64,000 nucleotides of DNA from Rusavskia elegans (Eukaryota > Ascomycota > Lecanoromycetes > Teloschistales > Teloschistaceae). Below are positions 34,813-48,057 of this stretch, piece after piece; the first letter of the stretch is position 1, and the number at the start of each line of letters is the position of its first letter. The translations under genes were made by a program, and so were the position numbers. The notes beneath the pieces were generated by a model, which saw only the letters and a list, made by a program, of their open reading frames with translations, made no database searches and was not told where the DNA came from. The DNA is taken from positions 434,001 through 498,000 of the forward strand of contig SAUG01000044.1 in assembly GCA_011316305.1 (NCBI GenBank). Reading direction: 5' to 3'.

Positions 34813-35208
34813 ATGACAAATGATGACCTCCTTGCGCCATTCGAATCAATTTGGTCGTGTAGGAGCTCGATGTACAGTCTAAGTCCAGCCAGTCAATCTA
34901 CGAGTGCTCCAAACGCTCAACCCATAGCATTCAAAAGCACCGAATACAATGACCTATCAGACTCCGCACCCACCCCAACCTCGGCCAAACCCGACTCCGC
35001 ACCAAGCTCGTTGTACTCGAAACGAAGCTCAGCAACATCGTCACCACCACCACCATCTGAAGGTGTCAGCAGTAGCAGCGCGTGCTTGTTGGTCACCCTG
35101 CAAGACACCACTTATGTCATCATCAGCACTGCCACGGGCAATCGAAAAGAGCTTGGGAGACACTGTATCGGGAATGGGGCACAATTCGCAGTGGGAGCGT
35201 CTGCTTGA
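34813..35208 (+). CDS. Small Ser/Pro-rich hypothetical protein
   Basis: The frame is open from before 34750, and the first ATG is 34813 (MTNDDLLAPFESIWSCRSSM). It codes about 131 residues, rich in Ser, Pro and Thr in the middle (SDSAPTPTSAKPDSAPSS), with a more ordered C-terminus (ACLLVTLQDTTYVIISTATG). No domain or signal peptide. It may be the last exon of a gene starting further upstream, because a second protein-like frame overlaps at 34640-34830. Confidence 0.35.
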   Translation: MTNDDLLAPFESIWSCRSSMYSLSPASQSTSAPNAQPIAFKSTEYNDLSDSAPTPTSAKPDSAPSSLYSKRSSATSSPPPPSEGVSSSSACLLVTLQDTTYVIISTATGNRKELGRHCIGNGAQFAVGASA

Positions 35209-35741
35209 GGTACTGCTACACGTATACTAGACACTGGCCACGAGAAGTGTAAACAACGTATAGTATGAGCGCCGAGGGTCTCAGTAGCCTCGCTGGCGCA
35301 TCAAGCATCGGGGCGAAGCCCTTTTTCTGGTTGGCAGCATCTGTTGCGGTCACCTCGTGACCTCCATGAGGCTCTGCGCTAAGGCTTATGGATTAGCTTT
35401 GACGTCACGTGATCAAGCGCACATATCGTGCCCTCCCCTTTTACGTAGCATATCTATGATGTGCCTGTTTTACCGCCTGTGAGCAGCAATGTGGCAGGTC
35501 ATAAATTGAATTCATGATGATCAAAAGTCTATGGAGAACTAAAATACAGAAGGTGGTGTTGGTCGCCAAGTCCGGCAGCTAAACCTAATTAGGCAAGGAG
35601 TCCGCAGAGCCTCATTTTGAATATCCTCATCAAATGTCAAAGCCAACAAATGGCAACTCCTCATGATGTTCACACCGCCCCAAGAAGCCAAATGATTGAT
35701 TTACCCCAAAATGAATAAATAGAGATAAAAATAAAGTTTCC
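35209..35741. other. Island end, no gene
   Basis: GC-balanced to about 35700, with no open frame worth a call. It borders the AT block that begins with a small inverted-repeat element. Confidence 0.4.
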
Positions 35742-36148
35742 TTCATCCTCTATTATAATAGACGCTTCGAATACTAATTTTACTATAATTTAATAAATAC
35801 CGGCCGGAATCGCTTTGAACTAAAAATATAAAATCGCTATATAATAAAGAAAATTTAATATTAATTATATAGAAATCGAATATAGTACTAAAAATTTACT
35901 TAGAATTTTTTATTTAAAAAAAGTTTACTTCTATCTTTTTATTACTTTTTATTGAATTACGTCAAATTTTCTATAAATTTAGAATTATTTACAGAATAAT
36001 AATAAGATTTTAAAAGATTCTATAAATCTATATACTTCGTATATTTATAGCTACGGGTCTAATTTTAAATTTACAAGAAATTCCGATCGGTAATTATTAA
36101 AAAATAGTAATATTGATATTCGAAGCGTCTATTTTAATAGGGGATGAA
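35742..36148. mobile_element. MITE-like element, about 407 bp
   Basis: The left end TTCATCCTCTATTATAATAG..ACGCTTCGAATA (35742-35773) is the inverted complement, with a few mismatches, of the right end TATTCGAAGCGTC..TATTTTAATAGGGGATGAA (36117-36148). The interior is AT-rich with no coding frame. Termini of about 32 bp and this small size fit a miniature inverted-repeat element. A target duplication is not obvious. Confidence 0.65.
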
Positions 36149-36265
36149 ATGTTTAGAAAAATCAGATTTTTATTACTAATTATTTAATTTGGAATAACAT
36201 CGTCTACTGCGAGAATACGATATCTATTTAACGAAATAGTGGTTACAAATAGTTTATCGTCTGTT

Positions 36266-39200
36266 TATAACGTCTCTATATATCAAAAAACGTTACGTTC
36301 GAGTCTAGCTATAGCTATAGACGTAGTCCGAACTACTAAATAGTAAGGTAATTCTAGTATAGATTATTATAACTAATCCTATATAGCCGTAGAGGTACGG
36401 TTATAATATTACGAGGTATTTTTATTATAAAATAATTAAAAAGTAAATTATAGAAATAAATTTAATAGTTATATTAATAATTATGAAAAAAAGCTATTTA
36501 TAGAAGTAATAAGCGATATATATATTAAAAGTAGCTATAAAGGCCGATAGATAGCCGCGTACTAAAAGTCCTTTTAGAAAAAGCGGCTATAAAGCTATAG
36601 ACAGCTATAGATAATTAGATTCGTTTATTCGACTAATTTTCTAGAAAATCTCTATAGAAGTATAGATATAATACGGCTCTCTTTATATTACTTTTTACCT
36701 AGTATAAATTCCGTTTATAAAATATAAAAAGGATTTTTTTTTTCTATTTTCTTTTTTTCTATTAATATCTCTATTATATATTTTCGGAAAGAAAATCGGT
36801 TAAAATTATTAGATTATATCTAATTAAAAAAGTTATAATATTTTTTATTTATTTTTTATATATTTATAAATTTTTAAAAGAATATAAAATCGAAGTTAAT
36901 AAATATATTTATAGTAAATATATTCAGGTTTAGAAATTTTATAATTTTCTAATTTCTAATACTATTTATATATTATTATTTTCTTTTTTTTTTCTACTAA
37001 TTTCTATTGAAAAATATTTTAAAAATTTAAAAAATAAGCTTTATTCTAATATTATTAGTATTTTTATCAAATATTCCGAAGTTTATTACTATATTAAATT
37101 ATTTTTTAGTTTGGAAAAGAAAATTTATAACAATTATTTAGTTTAAAAATCGGATTTCCGCCGGTTTTTTAGAAAATAAAAGTATTTTATTATCTATTAT
37201 TATATTTTAGATAAATATAAAAGTAATTTTATTATTTAAAAATAATATATATTATTTTATTTTAATAAATCTAATAATCCGATTTAATTATATTCATTTA
37301 TTAGTTTTATATTAGTTATATAAAGGATATCTATTAAAATAATATCTAGATTCGATTTAGATAATTTAAATCGGTTTTTAAAAAATTTAATTTCTTTTAA
37401 TTTTTAGAAACTATAGAGTCCTAAAAAGAAATCTAGTAAAAGATTTTCTTTCTATCTATTTTTAGGTATTTTAAGTTATATATCTATATTATAAATAGTT
37501 TTTAGTTCTTCTAATAGTCCGGCTAAATTTTATTTTTTAGTAATTATTTTATTCTATAATAATAAAGATAGATATTAGTCGAAGTTATTATTTCTTAATT
37601 ATATATTCAATACTAGATTAAATAATTTATTATTCCGGTCTATTTAATTAAATTTATAGTATTCGATTTTATTTATAATTTTAACTATATTTTAGTCCAT
37701 TTTTTTAATATAATCTATCTAGAATTCTTAGATTAATTTTCCGTTTTTATTATATTTTTTAGTAAATTATTAGAAAAGATAATAGTATTTTTTCTAGATT
37801 TTTATTTTTTATAATTTTCTACTTTTTTTAAATTTTATATTTAAATTTTTGATCTTTTTATAGTTTATTATTAATATAATATTTATTTCTTTTTATAAAA
37901 GATTTTTCTAAACTAGAAAATATATTATTTATAGTTTTATTTTTTTACCGACTATATTTTTTTTACTAGTTTTTTTAAAATCGATACCGTTTATTTATTT
38001 CTTAAAATAATATAATCTTTTAAACAATCGATTATAGTAGAATTTATTATTCTAATAAGTTTATACTTTATTTTAATTTCGATATTAAAAATTCTATTAT
38101 TTTATATTATTTTTCTATAGAGATAACCTTTGGTTTTATTATAGAATCCTTTTATAATTTATTATCTTTCTTTCTATTTACGAAAGCTATTATTTAGTAA
38201 CTACCGATTATAATTTTAAACGCTATAGCGAGAGGTTTTCGGTTTTATATAATTTAAATTCGAATATTAGCTTTTTTTCTTACGCTCCCTTTAGTTTTTT
38301 AGAGTATTAATCTAAACCTTTTATATTTAATAGATAGATAGAGTAATTATTATTATAGTAAACTAACTAGCTTTTTATTATTTATTTATTAATTGTTTTT
38401 TAGATAATTTCTCTATTATTTCGAACTAATATTCGGTTATTTTAGTTACTTTTTTAGTTAGATAGTTTTTTTTAAAATATTCTATCTTTCTATATAAATA
38501 ATAAACTTTAGTCTATAGTCTTTTAGTTTCGATAATATTAAACTTTATTAGATTTTCTTTAGATTTTTTTTAATAGGTCCTATTTTACTATACGACTATT
38601 TATTTAAATAAGTTTTAAATTATCTAGTATTAAATTTTATCGTAAATTTAATAAAATCTACTAGCGAATATAGTTTTTTAATTACTACTATAGCTTCCTT
38701 AGAATTTAGATAGTATTTTTTATAAAAATAGTCTTTTAAAACTAAATCTTCCTAGTCTAGTTTATAAGCTAATATTCTAAGTTAAATAGTATAGATAACT
38801 ACCGACTTCTACTATTATAGAACTATTAGTTTTCTATATATTATTTTATTTTTATTATTCTTTCCGAAGGTTTTTTTTATAACCATAATAAGATTACCGA
38901 AAATATAAAGGATCTAAAATTCGGGACTATATCTAATTAAAATAGTTCCTCCTAGATATAATATTATAAATAAAACTTTAACTATTTTATTCGGAAACTA
39001 GTTTATATATAATATAAAATAGATATTTATCTAAATAATCTATAGTTTTAAAAATCTTTTATCTCTTTTATAGATATTTAATATTACTACTTTAATAGTA
39101 TCGCTTTAAACTATAGAATAGAATAATAAGACTAATATAATAGATTATTTAAATATAACGTTTCTATATATTAAAAGATATTATATTCGAATTTAGCTAT

Positions 39201-39562
39201 AGCTATCGATATAATCCGAGCTATTAAATAGTAAAAAAGTTCTAGTATAGATTATTATAACTAGTTCTATAAAGCTATAGAAGTACGATTATAATATTAT
39301 AAAGTATTTTTATTATAAAATAAATAAAAAGAGAATAGTAGAGATATATTTAATAATTATATTAATAACTAATAAAAAAAGCTATCTATAGAAATAACGA
39401 GCGATATATATATTAAAAGTAGCTATAAAAGTCGATAGATAGCCGCGTACTAAGAGTCCTTCTAAGAGAAACGGCTATAACGGCTATAGACGGCTATAGA
39501 TAATTAGGCTCGCTTGCTCGATTAATTGTCTAGGGAATTTCTATGGAATCGTGGACGTAATA
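36266..39562 (-). mobile_element. LTR retroelement 1, non-autonomous or gag-only, RIP-degenerate
   Basis: Direct repeats 36266-36673 and 39154-39562 (about 408 bp each) are the LTRs. Read on the minus strand they run TATTACGTCC...GACGTTATA, the RIP forms of the usual TGTTACG...CGTTACA ends. The flanking pentamers CTGTT (36261-36265) and CTGCT (39563-39567) are a probable target duplication with one change. The roughly 2.48-kb interior is full of stops. On the minus strand around 38700-38400 it has a Gag-like helical stretch (SLVDFIKFTIKFNTR). I found no reverse transcriptase, so it is either gag-only or too damaged to read. Confidence 0.75.
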
Positions 39563-40517
39563 CTGCTATCGTACTAAAATAGTTCAGGTTCAAATCCAGT
39601 AACACCGAACCTTTAAACCTCTCGTTGGCACGTATTTTGACAGACGATGGAATGGTGTAAATAGTCAAACAATCTAGTATACGTACCAACTGGTAGTTGT
39701 TCGAAACATTCGGCGCGAACCGTTAGAACATTTGATATCGTTGCCGTCCTCGTCCTTTTACTGGCATTCTATCTTTTATATCAGAATTGTTACTAGACAG
39801 CTACGCTATTCTATCAAGAAACTTCTTTATCAATTCGATCGATTCGATCGATATAGGCAGTAGTATATAGATAGTTGATTATAGCTATTACAAAAAGTTC
39901 TATAAAGAAAACAATTATTATACGGGGGCTATTAAAGTATATTTCCACAAGTTTTTAAATCTTGTTGATATATCTATAAATTGAAATACAACGGGTAATT
40001 AATCAAACGATTTAAATAAAGTAAAAAATGAATTATATTATCTGGAAACGTATATAACGATAATTAATAAATCAATTACGAATTATAAAAACGTCGAAAA
40101 GAAATTGATAAAGAAAATAAATATCATCTAATTAATTAATTATTTAGTAATTATTAGTAATTGATATTATAAAATGATACTAATTATTAAATAGCTAGTC
40201 AATATTCCGTATATACTAAAAAGTTAGTAACCAAATATTATATTCTATAGCCAAAGATTGATATTGACTATTATATTTAGTCGCTTTTTAGTAGAAATTA
40301 AAATAGATATTTATAAAACTATTTCCGTTTTCTTTTAACTTCGTTTCGATTTTCGAATATTATATTTTTTCTTTATTCTAAATTTTTTTCAGTTTCTTTT
40401 TTATATTATATTCTAATATCGTTTCCAATCTTAAATTATAGTAAAAATCTACTATATTTATATAAAAGTTTAGAAAAAAATTTAAAATCTATATTAGTTC
40501 TGGAGAAAATAGTAAAT
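39563..40517. other. Spacer between the two LTR elements
   Basis: 39568-39830 has nearly normal composition and few RIP marks. It contains GGTTCAAATCC at 39587-39597, a perfect match to the polymerase III B-box, followed by TAACACC. 39840-40500 is AT-rich with no recognisable frame. A short palindromic run of ATCGATTCGATCGAT lies at about 39835-39851. Confidence 0.4.
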
Positions 40518-43500
40518 TATAACGTCTCTATATATCAAAAAGCGTTACGTTCGAGTCTAGCTATACCCGTAGACGTAGTCCGAACTATTAAATAGTAAAA
40601 AAGTTCTAGCGTAGGTTATTATTACAAATTCTATAAAGCTATAGAGGTACGGTTATAATATTATAAAGTATTCTTATTATAAAATAACTAAAAAGGAAAT
40701 AGTAAAAATATATTTAATAATTATATCTATAGTTAATAAAAAAAGCTATCTATAGAAAAAATAAATAATATATATATTAAAAATAGCTATAAAAGCCGAT
40801 AGATAGCCGCGCGCTAAAAGTTCTTTTTAGAAAAAATAGCTATAGCGGCTATAGGCGGCTATAGATAATTAGATTCGTTTATTTAACTAATTTTCTAAAA
40901 ATCTTCTATAGAATTATAAATATAATATAGCCATTTTTATATTATTTTTTATCTAATATAAATTCCGTTTATAGAATATAAAAAAGAATTTTTCTCTTTT
41001 TTTTTTTTTTCTATTAATACTTCTATTTTACGTTTTGAAACGAGGAATCGGTTAAAATTATTTTATTATATCTAGTTAAAAGGAATTATAATATCTTTTT
41101 TTTATTTTTTATATATCTCTAATTATTTAAAAGAATATAAAATCTAGGTCGGTAGTAATATTTATAGTAAATATACTTGGATTTAGAAATTTTATAATTT
41201 TTTAATTTTTAATACTATCTATATATTATTATTTTTTTAATCTTTTCCTACTAATTTCTATAATTCTAAAAAGGAATTTTATAATAAATATTTAGTTTAG
41301 AAATCGGATTTTTACTAGCTTTTTAGAAAATAAAAATATTTTATTATCTATTATTTTATTTTAGATAAATATAATAATATATTTATTAATTAGAAATAAT
41401 ATATACTATTTTATTTTAATAAATTTAATAGTCCGGTTATATTCTATTTTTCTATTAGTATTATATTAGCTATATAAAAAGCGTCTATTAAATTAATTTC
41501 TAGGTTTATATTAGATAATCTAGATCTATTAATAAAAGAATTTAATTTCTTTTAGTTTTTAAAAACTATAGAATTCTAAAAAAAAGTCTAGTAAAAGAGT
41601 TTTTTTCTATTTATTTTTAGATACTCTAGATTATATATCTATATTATAAATTATTTCTAGTTCCTTCGATAGTTTAGCTAAGTTTTATGCATTAGCGACT
41701 ATTTTATTCTATAATAATAAAAATAGATACTAGTCGAAATTATCGCTATTTAGTTAAATATCTAATATTAAATTAAATAATCTTTTATTTTAGTCTATTT
41801 AGTTAGATTTATAATATTCGATTTTATCTATTACTTTACAAATACTTTAGTATATCTTTTTAATATAGTCTATCTAGAGTTTTTAGAATATTTTTCTATT
41901 TTTATTATTTTTTTTAGTAAGCTATTAGAAGAGATAATAATACTTTTTCTAGATTTTTATTATCTATATTTTTTTACTTTTTTTAAATTTAATATCTAAG
42001 TCTTTAATTTGTTTATTGTTTATTATTAGTATAATATCTATTTTTTTATATTAAAGATTTTTATAGACTAGAAGATATATTATCTATAGTTTTATATTTT
42101 TACCGACTATATTTTTTTTAGCTAGTTTTTTTAAAATCGATTCCTTTTATTTATTATTTAAAAAAATATATTCTTTTATACTATTAATTATAATAAAGTT
42201 TATTTTTCTAATTAATCTATACTTTATTTTAACTTTAATATTAAAAATTCTATTATTCTATATTATTCGTCTATAGAGATAATTTATTTATTTTATTATA
42301 AAACCCTTTTATAATTTTATTATCTTTCTTTCTATTTATAAAAACTATTATTTAATTACTTCCGATTTTAACTTTAAACGCTGTAGTCAGAGGTTTTTCA
42401 GTTTTATATAGTTTAAATTCGAATATCGGCCTCTTTAATTATTATATTTTCTCTAGTTCCTTAGAATATTATCTTAACCTCTTTTTATCTGATAGATAGA
42501 TAGAGTAATTATTATTATAGTAGGCTAACTAGCTTCTTATTATATATTTATTGTTTATTTTTTTTAGATAATTCCTTTATTATTTTAAACTAATATTCGG
42601 TTAATTTAATTGCTTCTTTAATTAAATAATTCCTTTTAAAATATCCTATTTTTCTATATAAAAAATAGCTTTAGTTCGCGATTCTTTAGTCTTGGTAGTA
42701 TTAAATTCTATCGAATTTTTTCTAGACTTTATTTTAACGGGTCCTATTTTATTAAATATCTATTTAACTAAATATATTTTATACTATTTAGTATTAATTT
42801 TTATCGCAAGTTTAATAAAATCCGCTAGAGAGTTTAGTTTTTCGATTACTACTATAGCTTCTTTAACTTTTATATAGAATTCTTTATAGAAATAGATTTT
42901 TAAAATTAAATCTTCCTAGTCTATTTTATAAGTTTATATTTTAAATTAAATAATATAGATAGCTACCGATTTCTATTATTTTAAAACTATTAATTTTCTA
43001 TCTATTACTCTATCTTTATTAATATTTCTACAGGCTTTCTTTATAGCCGTAATAAAATTACTAAAAATATAGAAAATCTATACTATTTTATTTTTTTTCT
43101 TTTTTTCCGGGTTATTAAAATAGTTTTCTATTTAGAGCTATATCTATTTAAAAGTAGCTTATCCTAGATATAATATTATATATAAAAACCTAACTATTTT
43201 ATTCGGGAACTAGTTTATATATAATATAAAATAGATAGTTATCTATATAATTTATAAATTTAAAGATCTTTTCTCTTTTTTATAATTATTTAATATTACT
43301 ACTTTAATAGTATCGCTTCGATTTATAGAATATAATAATAAGACTAATATAGTAAATTATTAAAATATAACGTCTCTATATATTAAAAAGTATTCTATTC
43401 GAATTTAGCTATAGCTATAAATAGAGTCCGAGCTACTAAATAGTAAAAAAGTACTAGTATAGATTATTATAACTAATTCTATATAGTTCTAGAAGTACGA

Positions 43501-43756
43501 TTATAATATTATAAGATATCTTTATTATAAAATAATTAACAAGAGAATAGTAGAGACGTATTTAATAGTTATATTAATAACTAACGAAAGAAGCTATCTA
43601 TAAGAGTAATAAGCGATATATATATTAAAAGTAGCTATAAAAGCCGATAGATAGCCGCGCGCTAAAAGTCTTTTTAGGAAGAACAGCTATAGTAGCTATA
43701 GGCTCGCTTGTTTAACCAATTTTCCAGGAAGCCTCTGTGGAATCGTGGACGTAATA
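40518..43756 (-). mobile_element. LTR retroelement 2, same family as element 1
   Basis: LTRs at 40518-40927 and 43366-43756 match those of element 1. An exact target duplication TAAAT flanks it (40513-40517 and 43757-43761). The interior (40928-43365) aligns with that of element 1 over most of its length (compare TATATTATTATTTTTTTAAT near 41220 with 36950, and ATAGATAGAGTAATTATTAT in both). Orientation is minus, judged from the LTR ends. RIP marks are heavy, except that the outermost roughly 80 bp of the right LTR (43680-43756) keep CG- and CA-containing sequence. Confidence 0.8.
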
Positions 43757-43761
43757 TAAAT

Positions 43762-44867
43762 ATCTACGTTGCGGTTTAAAATGGAGTATTCGGATTGTTT
43801 AATCCAAATAGAAATATCTAGAAAGTAAAAAATTGATAATATATATTTTATAAAAATTTAAAGAAAATTCGGATAGAATTATATATTACGTAAATAAAAA
43901 ACTAGAATTTTATTAGAAAAAAAAATCCTTTGAAATAAACGTACTAAAAAAGAGATAATTATACAAGTAACTATTATCTAAAAAAATGAAAATCTAGATT
44001 TCGTAGAATTTTTCGAAGATATAATCTTTTTATTACCAACCTTCGTGGATTAAATACTAAAAGTCAACGATATAAAATATAAAAAGCCTAGTTGACGTAG
44101 TAGTAAAGACTGCGTGATCTGATAGTCTAACGGATCCAGCGTTTTTTCGGGGATTCGAATCCTTCGAAAGCTAACTAGTATTTATGTTTTTTCTATCGAC
44201 TAAATCGATTTAATAGAGTTTTTTTATATAGAGAGATTTCTAGAGAATTCTATAGTCTAGCTTGTATTGTTATTTCGATAGGAATTAAATTAATAGTAAA
44301 TTTAAATAAACTACTATCATTCTAATAGAATTTTAATTTAGATTTTATTTTTCCGAAAATTCTAAATAGATTTTCGGAAGGATATTGGATATTTTAGAAA
44401 ATTACGTAATTTGATCGGTTGGTATTTCTAATATTAAAAAAACGGTAAAAAACTAAAATCAAAGCTTCGAATAATTAAATCTTATTAGACTGGCTATTTC
44501 GGGTCGGATTCCCGTCGAATTCTATAACTCTACTTGGTTTTTCAGCGAGTCTAATCGGTTCGACTCGCTAAACGATCGGGTCCGTGTCGAATCCGAAAAT
44601 CCGACGAAAATACGCTAAATTTTAATTAATACAATAATATTATAACTAATTAATTACTGATTTGTTTTAAATCGATTAATTAAATCTATTTTAAAATAAT
44701 CAATTTAAGTAACTTTATTAAATTAATAAAATCTTTTCTAGCTAGCGTAGTTAATTAAATAGAATTTTTTTTAAAATAAATAGATTCAATATTTATATTA
44801 AAGTTATATTTTTATACTAGAATTTTGTATTTTAGCGGATCGAGTCGTATTATATAATCCGGGCTTA
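43762..44867. other. AT-rich spacer with an extra hAT terminal repeat
   Basis: Mostly unassignable. At 44493-44590 a segment GACTGGCTATTTCGGGTCGG, followed by ATTCCCGTCGAA, matches the hAT terminal repeat (complement of about 50200-50250), so a piece of another hAT end or an outer duplicated end lies here. A tRNA-like motif at 44125-44165 was rejected (see rejected list). Confidence 0.4.
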
Positions 44868-45499
44868 AACTGGCCGTCGGGTCGGGTTTCGAACTTAGGT
44901 TAACTAATCCGACCCGATTTAAATCGGGTTATAGTTAAATTTAACCCGATCTAAATCAGGTCGGGTTTTTCTATAGTTCGACCCGACTCGAACCCGGATC
45001 GGGATCGGATACCCGGGTTCGACCTACTAAAATACTAAAATCGCGAATAAAAGTATAATTCTAGTATTAAAATATAATTCTTTTCCTATATTATACTATC
45101 TATAAATCCTATTTTTTTTTAATAATATACTAAAGACTTTAGGTATTTCTAATATTAATATATTCTATTTATTATCGTCTATTAAATAGTTAATACTATT
45201 TATATTATTATTTAGTACCTATATATCTATATTACCCTTCTATATTACTATTATAGAAACGTAATATAAAATATCTAATATAAATATCGATTCTTGCCTC
45301 TTTATTTTTTAGACCGATACAGCTAGTAAAGGCCTTTCTACTAGATTCCTATTAAATAATATCTATTTTAGTTAATCTATAAGCTAGCTTCTAAGCCGAT
45401 CCATAACCGGAACCCCGGTTAAATTTAATCGCTTATATAGAAAGTAATAATAGATTATTAAAGATATAGTAGACAAGATTCGAGCCGACTATCTAGGAC

Positions 45500-47780
45500 T
45501 ATTATTTCGGGATAATAATAAATTTATTTAATAGAATCTAGATTACTATTAAGACTTCTAATAATAGTAGTCTAGTACTCCTATCGCTATAGGTATTAAA
45601 GATAGGATTCGAAAGAAAATAGCCGATCTCCTATAGGCGAAAAAGGCTTCGATATAAAGATAGTCGCTCTAGTAGAATAAATTCTACTAGGTAGCCTTAA
45701 TAATAGATAGCCTACCTAAAATTATATATAAATACTATTCTAAAATTCTCGACTATTCTATAGCCTCTAGTTCTTTAAATATATCTACTATAAAGAAATA
45801 TCTTTTAATTAATAGTTACTACGGATCTAAGCGATATAACTCTTAGTCTATTATTAAGATAATATTTATCCGCGTAAATAGTATATAGTAATAAAAAGAG
45901 ATAATATAAAGTTTATTTATTTAATAATAGAAGAAAAGTTATATTAAGCTGGTTTCTATTTTCGACTAAAACGCCTGGAATAAATACCTATATAAAACTT
46001 TCTTGGATCTAAATCTACTAGTTCGGACTATTAAAAATACGAATTTTAGAATACTACTATAAATACTTTATCTAGATATATAGCTATTTAAACGTATATA
46101 ACTTTTAATAATAATCTTTAATAAATTTAAAACTATCCGCGATAGAATTAAATCTGATTTTTATACTATAGAACGTATCTTACTTATACTAGATATCTAG
46201 TTAAATCTATAGAAGGTCGCGTATTTAGGAGTATTTATATACTAGGTTAATACGTAGTTTTAATTTTAGAAACGTCTACTTAGATTTATATCTCTATTTA
46301 TAAATTCTTCCGGCCGTTTATAGTACTAAGAGCTATTAATACTTTTGGAATTTTTCTAGTTTAAATAGCAGCTTTTAGATATTATTACCGATAATACTAG
46401 CTCTAATTTTATATTAAAAGAAGAGTTTAAAAAGGCTTTTAGTCGACTTAATAGTCGATAGAATCGACTATAAAACTCGCTACTTTATCTAGTTTATATA
46501 GTTAATCTAGTAGCTTAAAACTTTATAAAGCTATTAGATTATAAATATTAGGCGATAGCTTTATCTATTAGTTAGATAATAAGTAAATTACGGCTATTAG
46601 TACCGGCCTATCGAATATCGTAAAAAAAATAATATATATAGGTAATATAAATTAAATAATTTTTATATTAATAGTATTTTTAGACTTATACTATTACCGT
46701 CTATTCCGGTACTTCCCTTTAATATAAGCTTCGTTTTAAAGAACTTTAGGATAGAGCCGACCCTGATTCCTATACTAGGAACTTTATTTAAGATATTCGT
46801 ATTTAATAGAATTCGATTTATTTTATAATTCGTAGGGTATATCCACTTCGCTAAACTATTAATAAATTTCTTAATAAAAATTCGCGAGATCTATAAATAT
46901 AAAGGATTACTTTTAATATAGATAAATAGTAATTTCTTTTCCTTATAGATAGTATACTATAGCCGTTCTATAAAATTACTTTAATAGTTTCGCGAACTAT
47001 AGGCGTTATAGTTTATCTAGTATATCGACTTTATAGTACACTTTACGATTATTTTACTAAAATATAGGAAGTTATAGAGACTTCGAACTATCTTTAAAAG
47101 GCGATAGTATTAATAGCTTATAAAAAGGCTTTTACTAAATTTACTAAGTATTATTCTTATATTAAAAGTAAAGGAGGACTAATATATAACCTTACGAATA
47201 TTTTTAATCCTATAGTAAAGCTTAATATTTATCGAGACTAAAATATCGATAAATAGGAAGAAGATATAGAAAAATATTCGGAGTATATAGATAAATATCG
47301 GGATAAGTTTAAATAGTACTTTAATAAGTACTATAGGGTTCCTATTAATCTACTAAATTATAGAGCCCGCTGTAGAAAGGAAAATAAGATAATATATAAT
47401 AGTAATATATTATAAATATACTAACTAGTTAATAGCCTGCTATAACTACTTTAAATAGTCTTTTTCGATAGCTCTAGCGTCTTCGAGTATTTACTTCCGA
47501 AGCTAATCGATACTTTCGCGCTAATACTATTAAAAATAATCCAAACTAGATATTTTAGAAAAATAATACTTCGAACTTTCTAAAATTAGTATAGATAGCT
47601 TACGATATTTTTTCCTACCTAATATTCTCGGTCGGAATTAAACGGACTTTTAGTTTTACTAGGAGAATTTATCGGTAGAATCGAGCCTAAATAATTCTAT
47701 AGTATATAGAACAGACGATAATAATTAAATACTATAACCGTACTATAGATTTAGATCCCGATAAAATATTAGAAAAGCTA
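45500..47780 (+). pseudogene. hAT transposase, RIP-inactivated
   Basis: Readable through stops in one orientation: a BED-type zinc-finger region at about 45725-45845 (KYYSKILDYSIASSSLNIST, with Cys/His codons mutated to Tyr), and the typical late region at about 47130-47300 (TKFTKYYSYIKSKGGL, IYRD, EDIEKYSEYIDKYRDKF). The C-terminal dimerisation block is at 47599-47740 (YDIFSYLIFSVGIKRTFSFT, corresponding to the hAT motif S-x-x-x-E-R-x-F-S). Stops (TAG from CAG/TGG) occur throughout, so no protein is made. Confidence 0.7.
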
Positions 47781-47997
47781 TAGAATATATTTAATCGGAT
47801 AGAGATAGATTATAGCGCTATACTTCTAGAAAGAAATCTATTTAAAAAGGATTTTAAAAGTATATTAAGTAGATTAGTCTAGTATACTTTTTACTTAGTA
47901 TTAATATAGTAATATATATAGGCAATATATTATTTCCAGACTATTATTTCTAGATTTATATAATTATTTAGATAGCTTAATATTTCCCTTTATATCT

Positions 47998-48057
47998 TTA
48001 TCTTTATCCTTATTTTTATCTTTATCTTTATCTTTATCTTTATCTTTATCTTTATCC
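47998..48057. repeat. (TCTTTA)n simple repeat
   Basis: About ten hexamer units TCTTTA, with two variants (TCCTTA, TTTTTA), inside the non-coding half of the hAT element. The sister copies at 20935-23023 and 1361-3190 lack a repeat of this length, so it expanded after copying. Confidence 0.85.

Noticed and set aside
39835..39851. ATCGATTCGATCGAT palindromic run as a regulatory site
   Set aside because: Isolated, next to no gene, and explainable by a short tandem of TCGAT.
44125..44165. tRNA-like sequence with GGGGATTCGAATCC and a GATC..GATC arm
   Set aside because: The palindromic ATTCGAAT looks like a B-box, but no acceptor stem pairs on either strand (5' GACTGCG against 3' CGAAAGC) and the T-stem has a mismatch at its closing pair.
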